Assembly: GCA_016926695.1 (NCBI GenBank)
Contig: JAFGOB010000148.1
Span: 1-35,753 of the forward strand
Length of the DNA: 35,753 nucleotides
Direction: 5' to 3'
DNA from: Dehalococcoidales bacterium
GTDB taxonomy: Bacteria; Chloroflexota; Dehalococcoidia; Dehalococcoidales; UBA3254
Below the pieces are notes generated by a model. That model did not search any database. It saw nothing but the letters and a program-made list of their open reading frames with translations, and was not told where the DNA came from. A program made the translations under genes and the position numbers. Of this stretch, positions 1-8,430 are shown piece by piece; within the stretch, counting starts at the first letter, position 1; every line of letters begins with the position of its first letter.

Positions 1-1
1 C

Positions 2-289
2 GGTCAGGTAAGCAGGGAACTGCTGCCGCTGAAGTACAAGTTCCGCATGTACTACGGAGGAGCATCCATAGACAGGACGCAGGATGTCGGATCAGACGTC
101 ATCGTTGTCTTCCGGACAGGGCAGGTTGTTTCCGGCAGCGGAACCTGCACGCGGTATTATGCGGGGGGCTGGCAGGTTTTTACGAGCGGTATGGAGCTTC
201 TGCCGAATACATACAAATTCCGCTTTAATGACGGTACCCCGGATACGGAGTATGAAGTGCTGGCCGGTATTGTAAACAATATCCACTGA
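2..289 (+). CDS. C-terminal part of a surface repeat protein (5' end outside window)
   Basis: The frame is open from the first bases of the window to TGA at 287-289, so only the last 95 residues are visible and the true start lies upstream. Two copies of a beta-rich repeat can be seen: ELLPLKYKFRMYYGG followed by QDVGSDVIVVFRTG, then a degenerate second unit containing TRYYAGGWQVF and ELLPNTYKFRF. This ELLPxxYKFRM/YGG pattern recurs in tandem in large predicted extracellular bacterial proteins with Ig-like or carboxypeptidase-regulatory-like folds; from memory it is common in anaerobic Chloroflexota, but that was not checked. The ATG at 47 lies inside the repeat and is not a believable start. 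Function is unknown; a surface or cell-wall role is inference. Confidence 0.7.
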   Translation, partial: GQVSRELLPLKYKFRMYYGGASIDRTQDVGSDVIVVFRTGQVVSGSGTCTRYYAGGWQVFTSGMELLPNTYKFRFNDGTPDTEYEVLAGIVNNIH

Positions 290-428
290 AAAACAATAAA
301 GCCGTGAACCTGAAAGGTGAAGCCATAGAGGCGAGAGAAATAAACGGACGATCTTACATAATCCTCGCCTCATTTAATCCTGTCCGGCTTACCCGTCAGT
401 CCGTAGTGAATCAGGGATACCAGTTCAG

Positions 429-450
429 GCGCAAAATGTACATTTTGCGC
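429..450. repeat. perfect 22-bp palindrome, followed by a 12-bp palindrome
   Basis: Positions 429-450 read GCGCAAAATG then TACATTTTGCGC, a perfect self-complementary sequence with no spacer. Eleven bases downstream, 461-472 (CCCGGGCCCGGG) is a second perfect palindrome. Both lie in the 290-636 gap, which holds no gene I can support: the open frame from 304 to 537 shows no recognisable sequence. The pair could be a protein-binding site or a cruciform/attenuator downstream of the surface protein; there is no T-run, so it is not a clear terminator. Confidence 0.6.
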
Positions 451-636
451 TGTTTGTGGCCCCGGGCCCGGGATGCCGGACATGCCTTTACGCAATATCT
501 CAAAATAGAACATGATGGCCTCATGGGATCGTCATGATATCAATCATCCGGAATAAACGTAATCTGCATCCGAACGCTGGTTTGACCATATTTGGCTAAA
601 AAAAGTCATTGATGCTTTGCGGCTCTCGCATAATGC

Positions 637-666
637 TTGACTGCCCTTTGATCGTGTCATTATAAT
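637..666 (+). promoter_or_regulatory. sigma70-type promoter for the SDR at 759
   Basis: TTGACT at 637-642 and TATAAT at 661-666 are separated by 18 nt. The predicted start of transcription near 673 leaves a leader of about 85 nt before the ATG at 759. Confidence 0.65.
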
Positions 667-758
667 ACAAACATTTCCCGAACGATAATTCAGCACCCGA
701 TCTCCATACGGTAACCTGGATATTGTTCGTGTTTCAAAAAAGAGGAGGAAGAAGACAG

Positions 759-1550
759 ATGATACTGGAAGGAAAGGTTGCAATTATCACGGGTGGAGGC
801 GGAGGCATCGGGACGGCAATAGCGAAAAGGTTCGTTGCTGAAGGGGCTAAAATCTGCATAACGGGCAGGCGGTTGGAACTATTGACCAAAGTTGCCGGTG
901 AGCTGCCGTCCGGCTCGGTTGTTACCTGCTCCGCGGACGTCTCGAAACCCGAAGATGTTGAGCGTATCATCAAGACGACTGTGGATTTTGCCGGGAAACT
1001 GGATGTACTCGTCAATAATGCCGCGGTAAACCCCAGCGGAAAGGTAGCCGACCTTGATTTTTCCGTATGGCAGCAGGTCATCGACATTAACCTGACTGGT
1101 CCGTTCCTGATGATGAAGGCCTCCATACCGCAAATGATCAAAGCTGGAGGAGGAGCGATCGTTAATGTGGCCTCACTGGCTGGCGTGCGTACTCTACCGG
1201 CTATGCCTGCCTATTGTGCCTCTAAAGCAGGGCTCATCATGCTTACCCGGCAGGCAGCGCTTGATTACGGTCCGCAAAAAATAAGATGCAATGTGGTCTG
1301 CCCAGGAGGAGTCCGCACGCCCGGAGTACAGCGGATGATCAGGGAAATGGCCGAGAAAGAAAAAACCAGTGTGGACGAGATTTCACGGGGAATGACAAAG
1401 ACCATTCCTTTAAGAAGAAATGCCAAACCGGAAAATATCGCCAGCATCTGTGCCTATCTGGCAAGTGACGAAGCCGAGCATATGACTGCCACAGTCCAGA
1501 TGCTGGATGGGGGTGTTTCCACTATCGATGCTTCCATGGCGCCTGAATAA
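759..1550 (+). CDS. short-chain dehydrogenase/reductase (SDR)
   Basis: A 263-residue classical SDR that would catalyse NAD(P)-dependent oxidation or reduction of an alcohol/ketone. The Rossmann glycine motif TGGGGGIG is at residues 11-18, D60 sits at the adenine-binding position, NNAA at 86-89, and the catalytic set is N111, S139, Y152 and K156 (YCASK). The basic pair after strand 2 (TGRR, 35-38) leans toward NADP, an inference. Start chosen at 759: AGGAGGAAG at 743-751 is an excellent ribosome-binding site, whereas the longer frame from 723 reads through that site. Length is normal for the family. It is monocistronic, with its own promoter (637-666) and terminator (1585-1621). The substrate cannot be told from sequence; an FabG-like or hydroxyacyl-CoA/alcohol dehydrogenase role is possible. 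Confidence 0.92.
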   Translation: MILEGKVAIITGGGGGIGTAIAKRFVAEGAKICITGRRLELLTKVAGELPSGSVVTCSADVSKPEDVERIIKTTVDFAGKLDVLVNNAAVNPSGKVADLDFSVWQQVIDINLTGPFLMMKASIPQMIKAGGGAIVNVASLAGVRTLPAMPAYCASKAGLIMLTRQAALDYGPQKIRCNVVCPGGVRTPGVQRMIREMAEKEKTSVDEISRGMTKTIPLRRNAKPENIASICAYLASDEAEHMTATVQMLDGGVSTIDASMAPE

Positions 1551-1584
1551 TCAGGCCGGGATGCATGATAAAAATGGGTGATTA

Positions 1585-1621
1585 CAGGGCAAGCCGGCAT
1601 CCCGGCCGGCTTGCCCTGTTT
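1585..1621 (+). terminator. rho-independent terminator after the SDR
   Basis: CAGGGCAAGCCGG (1585-1597) pairs perfectly with CCGGCTTGCCCTG (1606-1618) across an 8-nt loop, followed by TTTAT. It lies 35 nt after the SDR stop. Confidence 0.85.
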
Positions 1622-1742
1622 ATACTCTGCTGATACACTCAGAAGAACAAGCTAAACTGGTCCGAAATTTTAATTATAAGGGTATGATATCTCAGGCATA
1701 TTCTGGATGTTTTAGTGCTGGATCAAGAACATTTCAGCGGGG

Positions 1743-1771
1743 TTGACAGGAATTGGGGTATGTGTTACGAT
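1743..1771 (+). promoter_or_regulatory. promoter of the tetR-type gene
   Basis: Consensus TTGACA at 1743-1748, a 17-nt spacer, then TACGAT at 1766-1771. The operator at 1770-1802 starts on the last bases of the -10 box, so bound repressor should block initiation. Confidence 0.8.
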
Positions 1772-1802
1772 ATGAATGAATAATAAAAATATTCATTCAT
1801 AT
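1770..1802. promoter_or_regulatory. operator copy 1 (autoregulatory site of the TetR protein)
   Basis: A perfect inverted repeat: ATATGAATGAATA (1770-1782), 7 nt, TATTCATTCATAT (1790-1802). The core TGAATGAAT-N9-ATTCATTCA occurs again with identical spacing at 2584-2610, on the other side of the gene. The position over the transcription start indicates repression; assignment to the adjacent TetR protein is inference from synteny. Confidence 0.8.
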
Positions 1803-1819
1803 TTTCAAGAGGCAGCTAT

Positions 1820-2410
1820 ATGGAAGATAAAAAAAAGGCCATTTTTATTTCCGCCAGAAAATTATTCAGCCGGAAAGGATTTAAGGATACCGGCGTTTCT
1901 GAAATCGCTGAAGACGCCGGTATCGGGGTTGGCACTTTCTATAACTACTACTCATCAAAAGAAGAACTTTTTTCAAAGGTTCTGGTAGAAGAGAATATCG
2001 AACTTAAACACAGCATGTTCAAACAAATCGATCCGGATGAGGATCTCGTGACGGTTTGTTCAAAAATGATGAAAGAATACATCGATACCGTGAATTCAAA
2101 CCGGATCATAGGGGAATGGTATAACAGGGAACTTTCCAAAAAACTGGAGAGATATTTCTGCCAGGAAAACGGCATGAAGGCTACCGCTGATTCCATACAT
2201 ACCGATATCGCCAAACTGATAAAAGAATGGAAATCGAGGGGTAAGATAAGAAAAGACCTCGGTGACGATCTGATAATGGCAATTTTGTTCTCCGTAGCAT
2301 ATGTAGACATGCATAAAACGGAAATAGGGATTCAACATTTCCCGCAGATTATATCGTTGTTGTACCAGTTTATCATGAAAGGTCTGACTGAACCTGAAAA
2401 CTATATATGA
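1820..2410 (+). CDS. TetR/AcrR family transcriptional regulator
   Basis: A 196-residue one-component repressor. The N-terminal TetR helix-turn-helix is clear at residues about 5-52: ARKLFSRKGFKDTGVSEIA, then AGIGVGTFYNYYSSKEELF, the classic recognition helix and YxYF-type signature. The remainder is an all-helical ligand/dimerisation domain with no readable ligand clue. The ATG at 1820 follows AGAGGCAGC, a moderate ribosome-binding site, and fits the usual TetR length. It is expressed from 1743-1771 and carries a palindromic operator over its start site, so it very likely represses itself; the second operator copy before the DUF4097 gene (2736) makes that gene its likely second target. The inducer is unknown. 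Confidence 0.93.
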   Translation: MEDKKKAIFISARKLFSRKGFKDTGVSEIAEDAGIGVGTFYNYYSSKEELFSKVLVEENIELKHSMFKQIDPDEDLVTVCSKMMKEYIDTVNSNRIIGEWYNRELSKKLERYFCQENGMKATADSIHTDIAKLIKEWKSRGKIRKDLGDDLIMAILFSVAYVDMHKTEIGIQHFPQIISLLYQFIMKGLTEPENYI

Positions 2411-2583
2411 CGACATTGATTATTGCATTATAAATGGATTGGCTCAGCCTGGGTCGCCGTCAAACTGCGCAAGGCAATGAAGGAGTAAAGGTGCTCGCTT
2501 GCGGCTCAACCAGGCTTCGCCATCCGCAAAAAATAAAGACGTTTTATATAGATAATTCCATATATTATTTTTTTAGGTGCATA

Positions 2584-2610
2584 TGAATGAATATAGAAAT
2601 AATTCATTCA
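2584..2610. promoter_or_regulatory. operator copy 2, upstream of the DUF4097 gene
   Basis: TGAATGAAT (2584-2592), 9 nt, ATTCATTCA (2602-2610): the same arms and spacer as the tetR operator. An A/T-rich stretch containing TATTAT (2563-2568) just upstream could serve as the -10 box, but no good -35 box is visible. AGGAGG follows directly at 2612-2617 but leads only to two-codon frames. Confidence 0.75.
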
Positions 2611-2662
2611 CAGGAGGGTTATATTGAGATGATTTAATTCCGAGTCCTGTTTAGGAGACAAC

Positions 2663-2725
2663 GTGACGGGAGAATATCAGGACTTAGGGCTGACTGTACA
2701 AAGTAGAAAACCTGGTAAGGAGTGA
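2663..2725 (+). CDS. possible 20-residue leader peptide
   Basis: GTG at 2663 follows TAGGAG with about 5 nt spacing and opens a 20-codon frame (starts MTGEYQDLGL, ends SRKPGKE) stopping at 2723-2725, only 10 nt before the TTG of the DUF4097 gene. The stop overlaps that gene's own ribosome-binding region (AAGGAG 2717-2722), an arrangement compatible with translational coupling. No homology is recognised and it could be chance. Confidence 0.3.
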   Translation: MTGEYQDLGLTVQSRKPGKE

Positions 2726-2735
2726 ACCAAGCAAG

Positions 2736-3674
2736 TTGAAAATAAAAATAATAATAGCAGCGATAGTAGTGATCGCGATTATGGGTATCTCATTGAGTAT
2801 AGGAGCTAAATTCATGTTTAGAGAAATAGGTGAAGAAAAATACCTGGGTCTGGAAGATATTGATGAAATAAAGGTGATGATGTCAGCTAACCATGTACAT
2901 GTGATCCGGACGAAAACTGGCGGAGAAGCAAGGTTTCACTATTATGGCAAGTCATTGCAGGAGATCAATCTCGTTTCTGAAATCAGCAATAAAACAATTA
3001 CGGTCAGTGCCAGGCGTAAATACATTTTTCTGGGTACATGTGAAGACATGCGTCTGGATATTTATCTTCCAGGGGAATACCGGCAAAAGATTTCAGTCAG
3101 CACATCCTCCGGCAAAGTGACGATGGATGCATTCGATCTGGCGGGACTAACGCTGAATACCTCATCCGGAGGGATGGAAGCTGAAAACATTAATGCCGAA
3201 AACATAGCCCTTAATACCACTTCGGGAAAGGTAAATATCGGAAATCTAAGCGCGAAAAAGCTGGAAATAAAGGCTACTTCAGCGTCAATTAACATAGGAA
3301 AGTGTACAGTCAGCCAGGCCGAGATAATGATTACATCCGGCGACGTCACAATGGAGAACAGCAGTGGAAACCTGGCAATTAAGGGGACTTCCGGAAATGT
3401 ATCGATAAACTGCCGGGAATTTAGTAACCGGGATATCGTTATTGAGACTACCAGCGGAAATATTACGCTAGGGCTTCCCGGAACGGCGGAATTCTTGATT
3501 GATGCCCGAACGGCATCAGGGAAATTTCAATCCGATTTCCCCATAGATAAATCCGGAAAGCCGGATAAAAGAGTGATAACCGGGCAAACGGACCGTCCAA
3601 AAAACAAATTAACGCTTCACACTCAATCAGGAGGGATAAAAATTGTAAACAACGGCAACAATACGGAACGTTAG
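2736..3674 (+). CDS. DUF4097-type beta-repeat protein, membrane anchored
   Basis: A 312-residue protein starting at TTG 2736 behind AAGGAG (2717-2722). Residues about 3-22 (IKIIIAAIVVIAIMGISLSI) form an uncleaved signal/anchor segment. The rest is a ladder of short beta repeats built on [ST]-S-G-x-[IV]: TSSGKVTMDAF, TSSGGMEAENI, TTSGKVNIGNL, TSGDVTMENS, TSGNVSINC, TTSGNITLGL, TASGKFQSDF and TQSGGIKIV. This is the hallmark of DUF4097 (putative adhesin) proteins, which in Firmicutes accompany envelope-stress systems such as LiaG/YvlB. It would sit outside the membrane as a beta-helix. The upstream operator shared with the tetR gene suggests control by that repressor. The molecular function is not known. 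Confidence 0.85.
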   Translation: MKIKIIIAAIVVIAIMGISLSIGAKFMFREIGEEKYLGLEDIDEIKVMMSANHVHVIRTKTGGEARFHYYGKSLQEINLVSEISNKTITVSARRKYIFLGTCEDMRLDIYLPGEYRQKISVSTSSGKVTMDAFDLAGLTLNTSSGGMEAENINAENIALNTTSGKVNIGNLSAKKLEIKATSASINIGKCTVSQAEIMITSGDVTMENSSGNLAIKGTSGNVSINCREFSNRDIVIETTSGNITLGLPGTAEFLIDARTASGKFQSDFPIDKSGKPDKRVITGQTDRPKNKLTLHTQSGGIKIVNNGNNTER

Positions 3675-3707
3675 ATGTTTTTGCCAGGTCCGGTGAATGA
3701 GAAAACT

Positions 3708-5222
3708 TTAAGTATGCCTTTTCCGGCGACGCAGGATCAAGGCTGTACCGCCCGGGACAAGCATACCGATCAGCGCCGCCAGCCAGGGAGACGCAACCTT
3801 TAGACTGTCAATCCCGGCCATCTCACCACCTACCATCTGTGAACCTGGCTGGAAACTGGCATAGTTGCTGTAAATCTCAACCCCGTTGCCTTCATATCTT
3901 CCCCGTATCTGCCAGACAGCCACCGCGGATAAAGCGGATACCGCTACCTGCGGGCATTTGGCAGATTCTTCTTCATTGTCTTCAATCAACCGGTCGATGT
4001 TCCAGGTAAGTCCTCCATCAAAAGAGCAATTGCTGTTAAGTCTCGGCCTCGTGCCGTCGTATTGGGTCCAGACAGCAAATACCGTAGCGCCTGAAATATC
4101 CACAGCTACATCGCTGGAGTAGTCCTCATTATCCTCGATCAGCGTCGCGCCAACCCAGTTGTCCCCGCCGTCGTGTGAATAATTTCGGTAGACTCTATAT
4201 ATACCGCCGTCGTCCTCCTGTGTCCAGACCGCTACCGCATTGGTCCCGTCAACGGCAACTTTGTGTCCGCTGGTATAACCGGCGCCGGCATCTATCTTCA
4301 TGGCATTTTGCCAGTTGGCGCCGCAATCCGGGGAATAGCGGCTGTAGATATTGCCGTTTTTATCCCCCCAGACAGCTACGGCACCTTTGAGGGAGAGTCC
4401 CAGGTACGGGAAACGGGCATGTATATCGCCGTTGAGCTGGCAAACGCTGTTCCAGCCGGCCCCGTAGTTAGATGAGTAGTTGCTGAAGATCCTGGACTGA
4501 AGGGGAGCGATAAACTTGTGCCATACAGCCACTACATGCTGGCCGTTTATGGCAATCCTGGGTTTCAGTACCTGATTATTGGGATAAACGGTTTCGTTTT
4601 CAACAGGCAGGGGAGTACCCCAGACAGCCCCGTAATCGCTTGAACGGCTGATGCAGATCCGGGAAATTCCATCGTATACTGGGCCATCAAACTGCTGCCA
4701 GATGGCCACAGCATATCGACCTGACATAGCCGCATGCGGGGCATATGCCTCTCCATCGTTTCCATCATGGATCAGGACAGCACTGTTTTGCCAGGTAGTC
4801 CCGCCATCAGCGGAGTAATTGCAGAAAACACTCTCCCGGCTGCCTTTGTTCTGCTGCTGCCAGACCGCCAGCACATGCCAGCCTGCCATAATCACGCTGG
4901 GCGCGTGGTATACGGATGCCGGTTTGCCGGTATCGGTATCTATCATTTGGGCTGCGCTCCAGGTTTGGCCGCCATCAATGGAGTACCTGCTGTAGACTCT
5001 GGCACAGGTATTCTCAGGGTTATATTGAATCCAGACCGCTACGGCGTTCATGCCATTGGTAGCCACCACCGGATAGGCTGCTTCATGATCAGTGGCTCCA
5101 ATGGCCTGATCGTTTCCCCATATCCAGTCTGCCAGGACGAACGAAGGCCCGATAATCAGAGATGTGAGTAGCATAACAGTAATTGCGACAGGCAGGAAGC
5201 GTATAACATAGAAGGATTTCAA
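3708..5222 (-). CDS. secreted Asp-box (BNR/sialidase-like) repeat protein with C-terminal anchor
   Basis: A 504-residue exported protein. The start is TTG (5220-5222) behind AAGGGGGG. Residues about 8-31 are a Sec signal peptide (PVAITVMLLTSLIIGPSFVLA). Seven or more repeats follow, each with AVAVW and a following Asp box such as SIDGGQTW, SADGGTTW, SPDCGANW, SHDGGDNW and SFDGGLTW; these form blades of a sialidase-type beta-propeller. The C-terminus has PWLAALIGMLVPGGTALIL followed by RRRKRH, a membrane segment and basic tail typical of a surface-anchoring sorting tail. Catalytic arginines of true sialidases are not evident, so binding or a structural surface role is more likely than glycosidase activity. 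It converges on the DUF4097 gene with 33 nt between the stops. Confidence 0.85.
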   Translation of the reverse strand: MKSFYVIRFLPVAITVMLLTSLIIGPSFVLADWIWGNDQAIGATDHEAAYPVVATNGMNAVAVWIQYNPENTCARVYSRYSIDGGQTWSAAQMIDTDTGKPASVYHAPSVIMAGWHVLAVWQQQNKGSRESVFCNYSADGGTTWQNSAVLIHDGNDGEAYAPHAAMSGRYAVAIWQQFDGPVYDGISRICISRSSDYGAVWGTPLPVENETVYPNNQVLKPRIAINGQHVVAVWHKFIAPLQSRIFSNYSSNYGAGWNSVCQLNGDIHARFPYLGLSLKGAVAVWGDKNGNIYSRYSPDCGANWQNAMKIDAGAGYTSGHKVAVDGTNAVAVWTQEDDGGIYRVYRNYSHDGGDNWVGATLIEDNEDYSSDVAVDISGATVFAVWTQYDGTRPRLNSNCSFDGGLTWNIDRLIEDNEEESAKCPQVAVSALSAVAVWQIRGRYEGNGVEIYSNYASFQPGSQMVGGEMAGIDSLKVASPWLAALIGMLVPGGTALILRRRKRHT

Positions 5223-5577
5223 CAGTTAGCCCCCCTTATGTGTATATTTTGGGAGATAAAGGTGAACGATGATACTAAAAGGAAGCGTTTGACCGGTTAA
5301 TCCGGACAGTTCTCCGGGAGCTTATCAAAGCTCCACAGAGTTTTCAGGAATACGTCAGGTCAATCATCCCCAACATCGTACTTGCAGCCGTTGATGACGG
5401 AGCCGCGACCGGTACTAAAACGCAAATTTTTCTTTCACGAAAAAGTCTTTTAATTCATCCTTTGTCATTACACAGTCCGCAGTGGGATCTATACAGATTA
5501 ATAAGTTATTATATCACCGGTGTATGAGATAAGTGAAAATAGAGATTTTGGACGGTGTATTCAGGTATACTTTTGGA
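5223..5577. other. intergenic region with an unassigned open frame 5279-5527
   Basis: The plus-strand frame 5279-5527 is open for 82 codons without a Met start. Its first half (KEAFDRLIRTVLRELIKAP, then QSFQEYVRSIIPNIVLAAV) looks protein-like, the second half does not. It may be the tail of a lost gene. GAGCTT-N4-AAGCTC at 5317-5332 is a short inverted repeat. No RNA gene is recognised. Confidence 0.3.
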
Positions 5578-8277
5578 TTACCCGGACAGGACGTTTAATT
5601 CTCTGGCCCTGGCAACTGCCTGGGTACGGTTTTTTACACCCAGTTTTCCAAAAATATTGCCGGTATGCCATTTCACCGTACGCAATTCAATACTTAAACG
5701 GACGGCAATTTCTTTGTTTGACAGACCGCCGGCAAGCAGGTCCAGCACATTCAACTCTCTTTCACTCAGGGGTTCCGCCATTTTAGCATGTTTACCCGGC
5801 TGAACCGGTTCCGGCGATAGACCTGGTGAAGCTTCCAGCAAACGATGAATATATTCCGGTTTGATTTTTTGCTGTACCGCTTCGTACAGCAATCTGGTCA
5901 TGGGAAGGCCTTCCCCGACGAAGAGACTAACGTAACCTTCAGGTTCAGCGAGCGATAAAACACGTTTCAAAAGCTCCATGGATTTATCCGGATTTCCCGA
6001 AGCTTTGTAAGCGAGAGCCTCCAGCATCAGAATCTCGATCAGTACGCCGGTCCGCTCCAGCTTTTCTGCGGATTTTGATACCATTTCCATGATTTTCAAT
6101 GCTTCATCCGGCAAACCCTGTGCCAGGTACACTCTTACCAGGGTGATCTGCTCCAGTTCCGATGCATAGTAGCCTGCCACCGATTTGCGGTCGGGATCGT
6201 AAACCGGTTCAGTACCATCTGCCTTGTTCAGTCTTCGATTCCTTATCCATCCAACTGCCATACCGGGATTTCCTTCTCTGAGGGACAGCAGGATTTCATG
6301 AGCAAGTATGAAGGTCTCAAATTGTTTACTATCAGGTGATTCGGCTGCCAATCGCCATGCATTCTGGATTATCTGTTTGGCTTCAGCGGTATTCCCCTGC
6401 ATGGCTCTGACGCGTGCCAGATTAACATATCCTTCCAGTTGCCATGATCCCAGCTTCCCGCTGGCAAGGTAGATGCCCCGGTTGAGCAAATCGGTTGCTT
6501 TGTCCAGATTATGCCATTCTCGCTCCAGGTTGCCCAGTCCGATCAGACCGAAACTGGCCAGGGGCAACGGGTTACCCTGGCTGTCCACAGCCAGGTCGAG
6601 TATCTTTTGATAGCATGTCCCGGCTTCGTGCAGGTGCCCTGCTGCGATATGTGTTTCAGCCAGACGGCGAAGGGCCAGAACCGTGGTGAAAAGACTGCTC
6701 GTTTGTATTCCCATCTGGACGGCTTCATTATAGAGTTTTATAGCCAGGGGTATGGCCGGAAGCTCGCCTCTTAACAGACTGAATTGTCCCAGACAGGGTA
6801 TCACAACAGACCTCCAGAATGTGCTTTCCGGAGGCAAAGCGGCAAGTGCCTGATGGGCCAGTTTAACGCTTTTGAGTGTTCCACCCTGGGCAGCGGAAAA
6901 AACGGCCTTTACCGCCAGGAGGGGACCGGCGAGTTCTCCCCGTGTATCCATTTTCTCGATTTTCTTTAACTGGCTTTCTTCACTTTTCAGCGGGCCTCTA
7001 TGCAGCCAGAGCTCAGCCAGGACTTCAAAAACAAGCAGAATCGGATTCGCGTTGATGTGCTCTTCCGGCAGAGAACGAATCCAGTATTTAAATGTGGCCA
7101 GTTCTCCATGCATCAGAGTAGTCTCGGCATGACGTATGATGAGACTTGAGGCCAGGGCATAGTTTTGTCCCGATAGAGCATATTTTATGGCCGGCGCTAC
7201 CAGTAAATTTTCCTCATACCACAGGCTGGCCTTTTCGTATAGTGTCGATATCAGTTGCGGCTGTGAATTTCTTAAATTATGCAATAGCAGATCGGCAAAA
7301 AGGTGATGATAACGATACCACCGGCCTTCATCATCCAGTGATAAAACAAAAAGATTGGCTCTTTTCATATTTTCCAGAATCTTGCCGCTGTCGTTTCTAC
7401 CGGTAACAGCATCGCATAATGGGCCTGTTAACTGCTCTAAAATGGATGTCTGAAGCAGAAAGGACTGGATATCCCCGGTCTGACGGTCGAAGACTTCTTC
7501 AAAAAGGTAATCCATGATATTACGGTTGCTGCCGCTGAAGGCTGCGATAAACTGTGTGGCATCCGTCCTTCCCTTCAGGGAAATTGCTGCCATTTGCAGC
7601 CCCGCGATCCAGCCTTCACTACGTGCATCCAGGGAGGAAATATCTTGCTCGCTGAGGTTTAAATTCATAACCTGGTTAAGGAATTCCCCTCCCTCTTGAG
7701 TTGTGAAGCGTAAATCAACGGCCCGTAACTCGGTCAATTGACCGCGGCCCCTCAGATGGGACAGATGCAGTGGTGGATCGGAACGGGTCAGAATAACAAG
7801 GTGCATGTTCTGGGGCATATTTTCAAGCAAAAAATCCAGTGCGTTATGGATACTTGTATCTTTGATTTCGTGATAGTCGTCGAAAACCAGAATAAAGTGA
7901 TTGGGCAGGGAGCAGATCTCATTGATCAGATCGGTAAGCACGATTTTAACCGGAAATTGCTGTGAAGACCGGAACAGCCTTAGCGCGCTTGTGCCAAACT
8001 TAGGTTTGATTTTTCGCAGAGCTGCTACAAAGTATTCCATGCATAATGCCGGATCGTTATCGCCTTCATCCAGGGATAACCAAGCTACCGGACGTCCGAT
8101 GTTTGCAATCCAGTCCGTTATCAGAGTGGTTTTGCCAAATCCCGCAGGCGCGGAAATTAGAATCAGCTTGCTGTCAATCCCGGCATTCAAGCGCTCTATC
8201 AGGCGGGGCCGGGATACCAGTACCTGTCGCCTCTGAGGGATGGTCAGCTTGGTCTGTAATAATTGTTCTGAAATCAA
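5578..8277 (-). CDS. LAL-type (MalT-like) LuxR family ATP-dependent transcriptional activator
   Basis: An 899-residue STAND regulator. N-terminal ATPase: Walker A SAPAGFGKTT at residues 42-51 and Walker B FILVFDDYH at 128-136, followed by the winged-helix/arm region (GLQMAAISLKGR; YRYHHLFADLLL). Residues about 330-820 are tetratricopeptide-like helical repeats for inducer sensing. The C-terminal LuxR helix-turn-helix spans about 837-899 (LSERELNVLDLLAGGLSNKE, then TVKWHTGNIFGKLGVKNRTQ). The start is TTG (8275-8277) with GGAG 9 nt upstream; a 4-codon ATG frame overlaps the same leader. Family members switch between ATP- and inducer-bound states and activate nearby promoters. It is divergent from the small genes at 8532 and 8858, and phased CTGTAC repeats lie between, so those genes are its likely targets (inference). 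Confidence 0.95.
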   Translation of the reverse strand: MISEQLLQTKLTIPQRRQVLVSRPRLIERLNAGIDSKLILISAPAGFGKTTLITDWIANIGRPVAWLSLDEGDNDPALCMEYFVAALRKIKPKFGTSALRLFRSSQQFPVKIVLTDLINEICSLPNHFILVFDDYHEIKDTSIHNALDFLLENMPQNMHLVILTRSDPPLHLSHLRGRGQLTELRAVDLRFTTQEGGEFLNQVMNLNLSEQDISSLDARSEGWIAGLQMAAISLKGRTDATQFIAAFSGSNRNIMDYLFEEVFDRQTGDIQSFLLQTSILEQLTGPLCDAVTGRNDSGKILENMKRANLFVLSLDDEGRWYRYHHLFADLLLHNLRNSQPQLISTLYEKASLWYEENLLVAPAIKYALSGQNYALASSLIIRHAETTLMHGELATFKYWIRSLPEEHINANPILLVFEVLAELWLHRGPLKSEESQLKKIEKMDTRGELAGPLLAVKAVFSAAQGGTLKSVKLAHQALAALPPESTFWRSVVIPCLGQFSLLRGELPAIPLAIKLYNEAVQMGIQTSSLFTTVLALRRLAETHIAAGHLHEAGTCYQKILDLAVDSQGNPLPLASFGLIGLGNLEREWHNLDKATDLLNRGIYLASGKLGSWQLEGYVNLARVRAMQGNTAEAKQIIQNAWRLAAESPDSKQFETFILAHEILLSLREGNPGMAVGWIRNRRLNKADGTEPVYDPDRKSVAGYYASELEQITLVRVYLAQGLPDEALKIMEMVSKSAEKLERTGVLIEILMLEALAYKASGNPDKSMELLKRVLSLAEPEGYVSLFVGEGLPMTRLLYEAVQQKIKPEYIHRLLEASPGLSPEPVQPGKHAKMAEPLSERELNVLDLLAGGLSNKEIAVRLSIELRTVKWHTGNIFGKLGVKNRTQAVARARELNVLSG

Positions 8278-8344
8278 TCAGCCTGTCTCCATGGACAATC
8301 CCATATAATCTTCATTTTAATCAATCATACAAAAGTATATCACG

Positions 8345-8353
8345 ATTATAGCA
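8345..8353 (-). promoter_or_regulatory. extended -10 promoter of the LAL regulator
   Basis: On the minus strand TGCTATAAT (plus 8345-8353) is an extended -10 element about 70 nt upstream of the TTG start. No good -35 hexamer is seen 17 nt further up. Confidence 0.5.
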
Positions 8354-8430
8354 TCATTGGCTTTATGACTGAACCCTTTTTCTAATCCGGTTTACATCCC
8401 TGGAAATAGGGATATGCATCGAAAGCACAA

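Noticed and set aside
304..537. 77-codon plus-strand frame starting at GTG
   Set aside because: No ribosome-binding site, no recognisable sequence, and it reads straight through two palindromes.
544..783. Minus-strand frame opposite the first SDR promoter
   Set aside because: It covers the promoter and the start of a certain gene on the other strand and has no ribosome-binding site.
734..1141. 135-codon minus frame inside the SDR
   Set aside because: Antisense shadow of a well-supported gene; composition reflects the complementary strand.
2440..2530. GC-rich patch after the tetR gene as an insertion-sequence end
   Set aside because: No terminal inverted repeats, target duplication or transposase-like frame.
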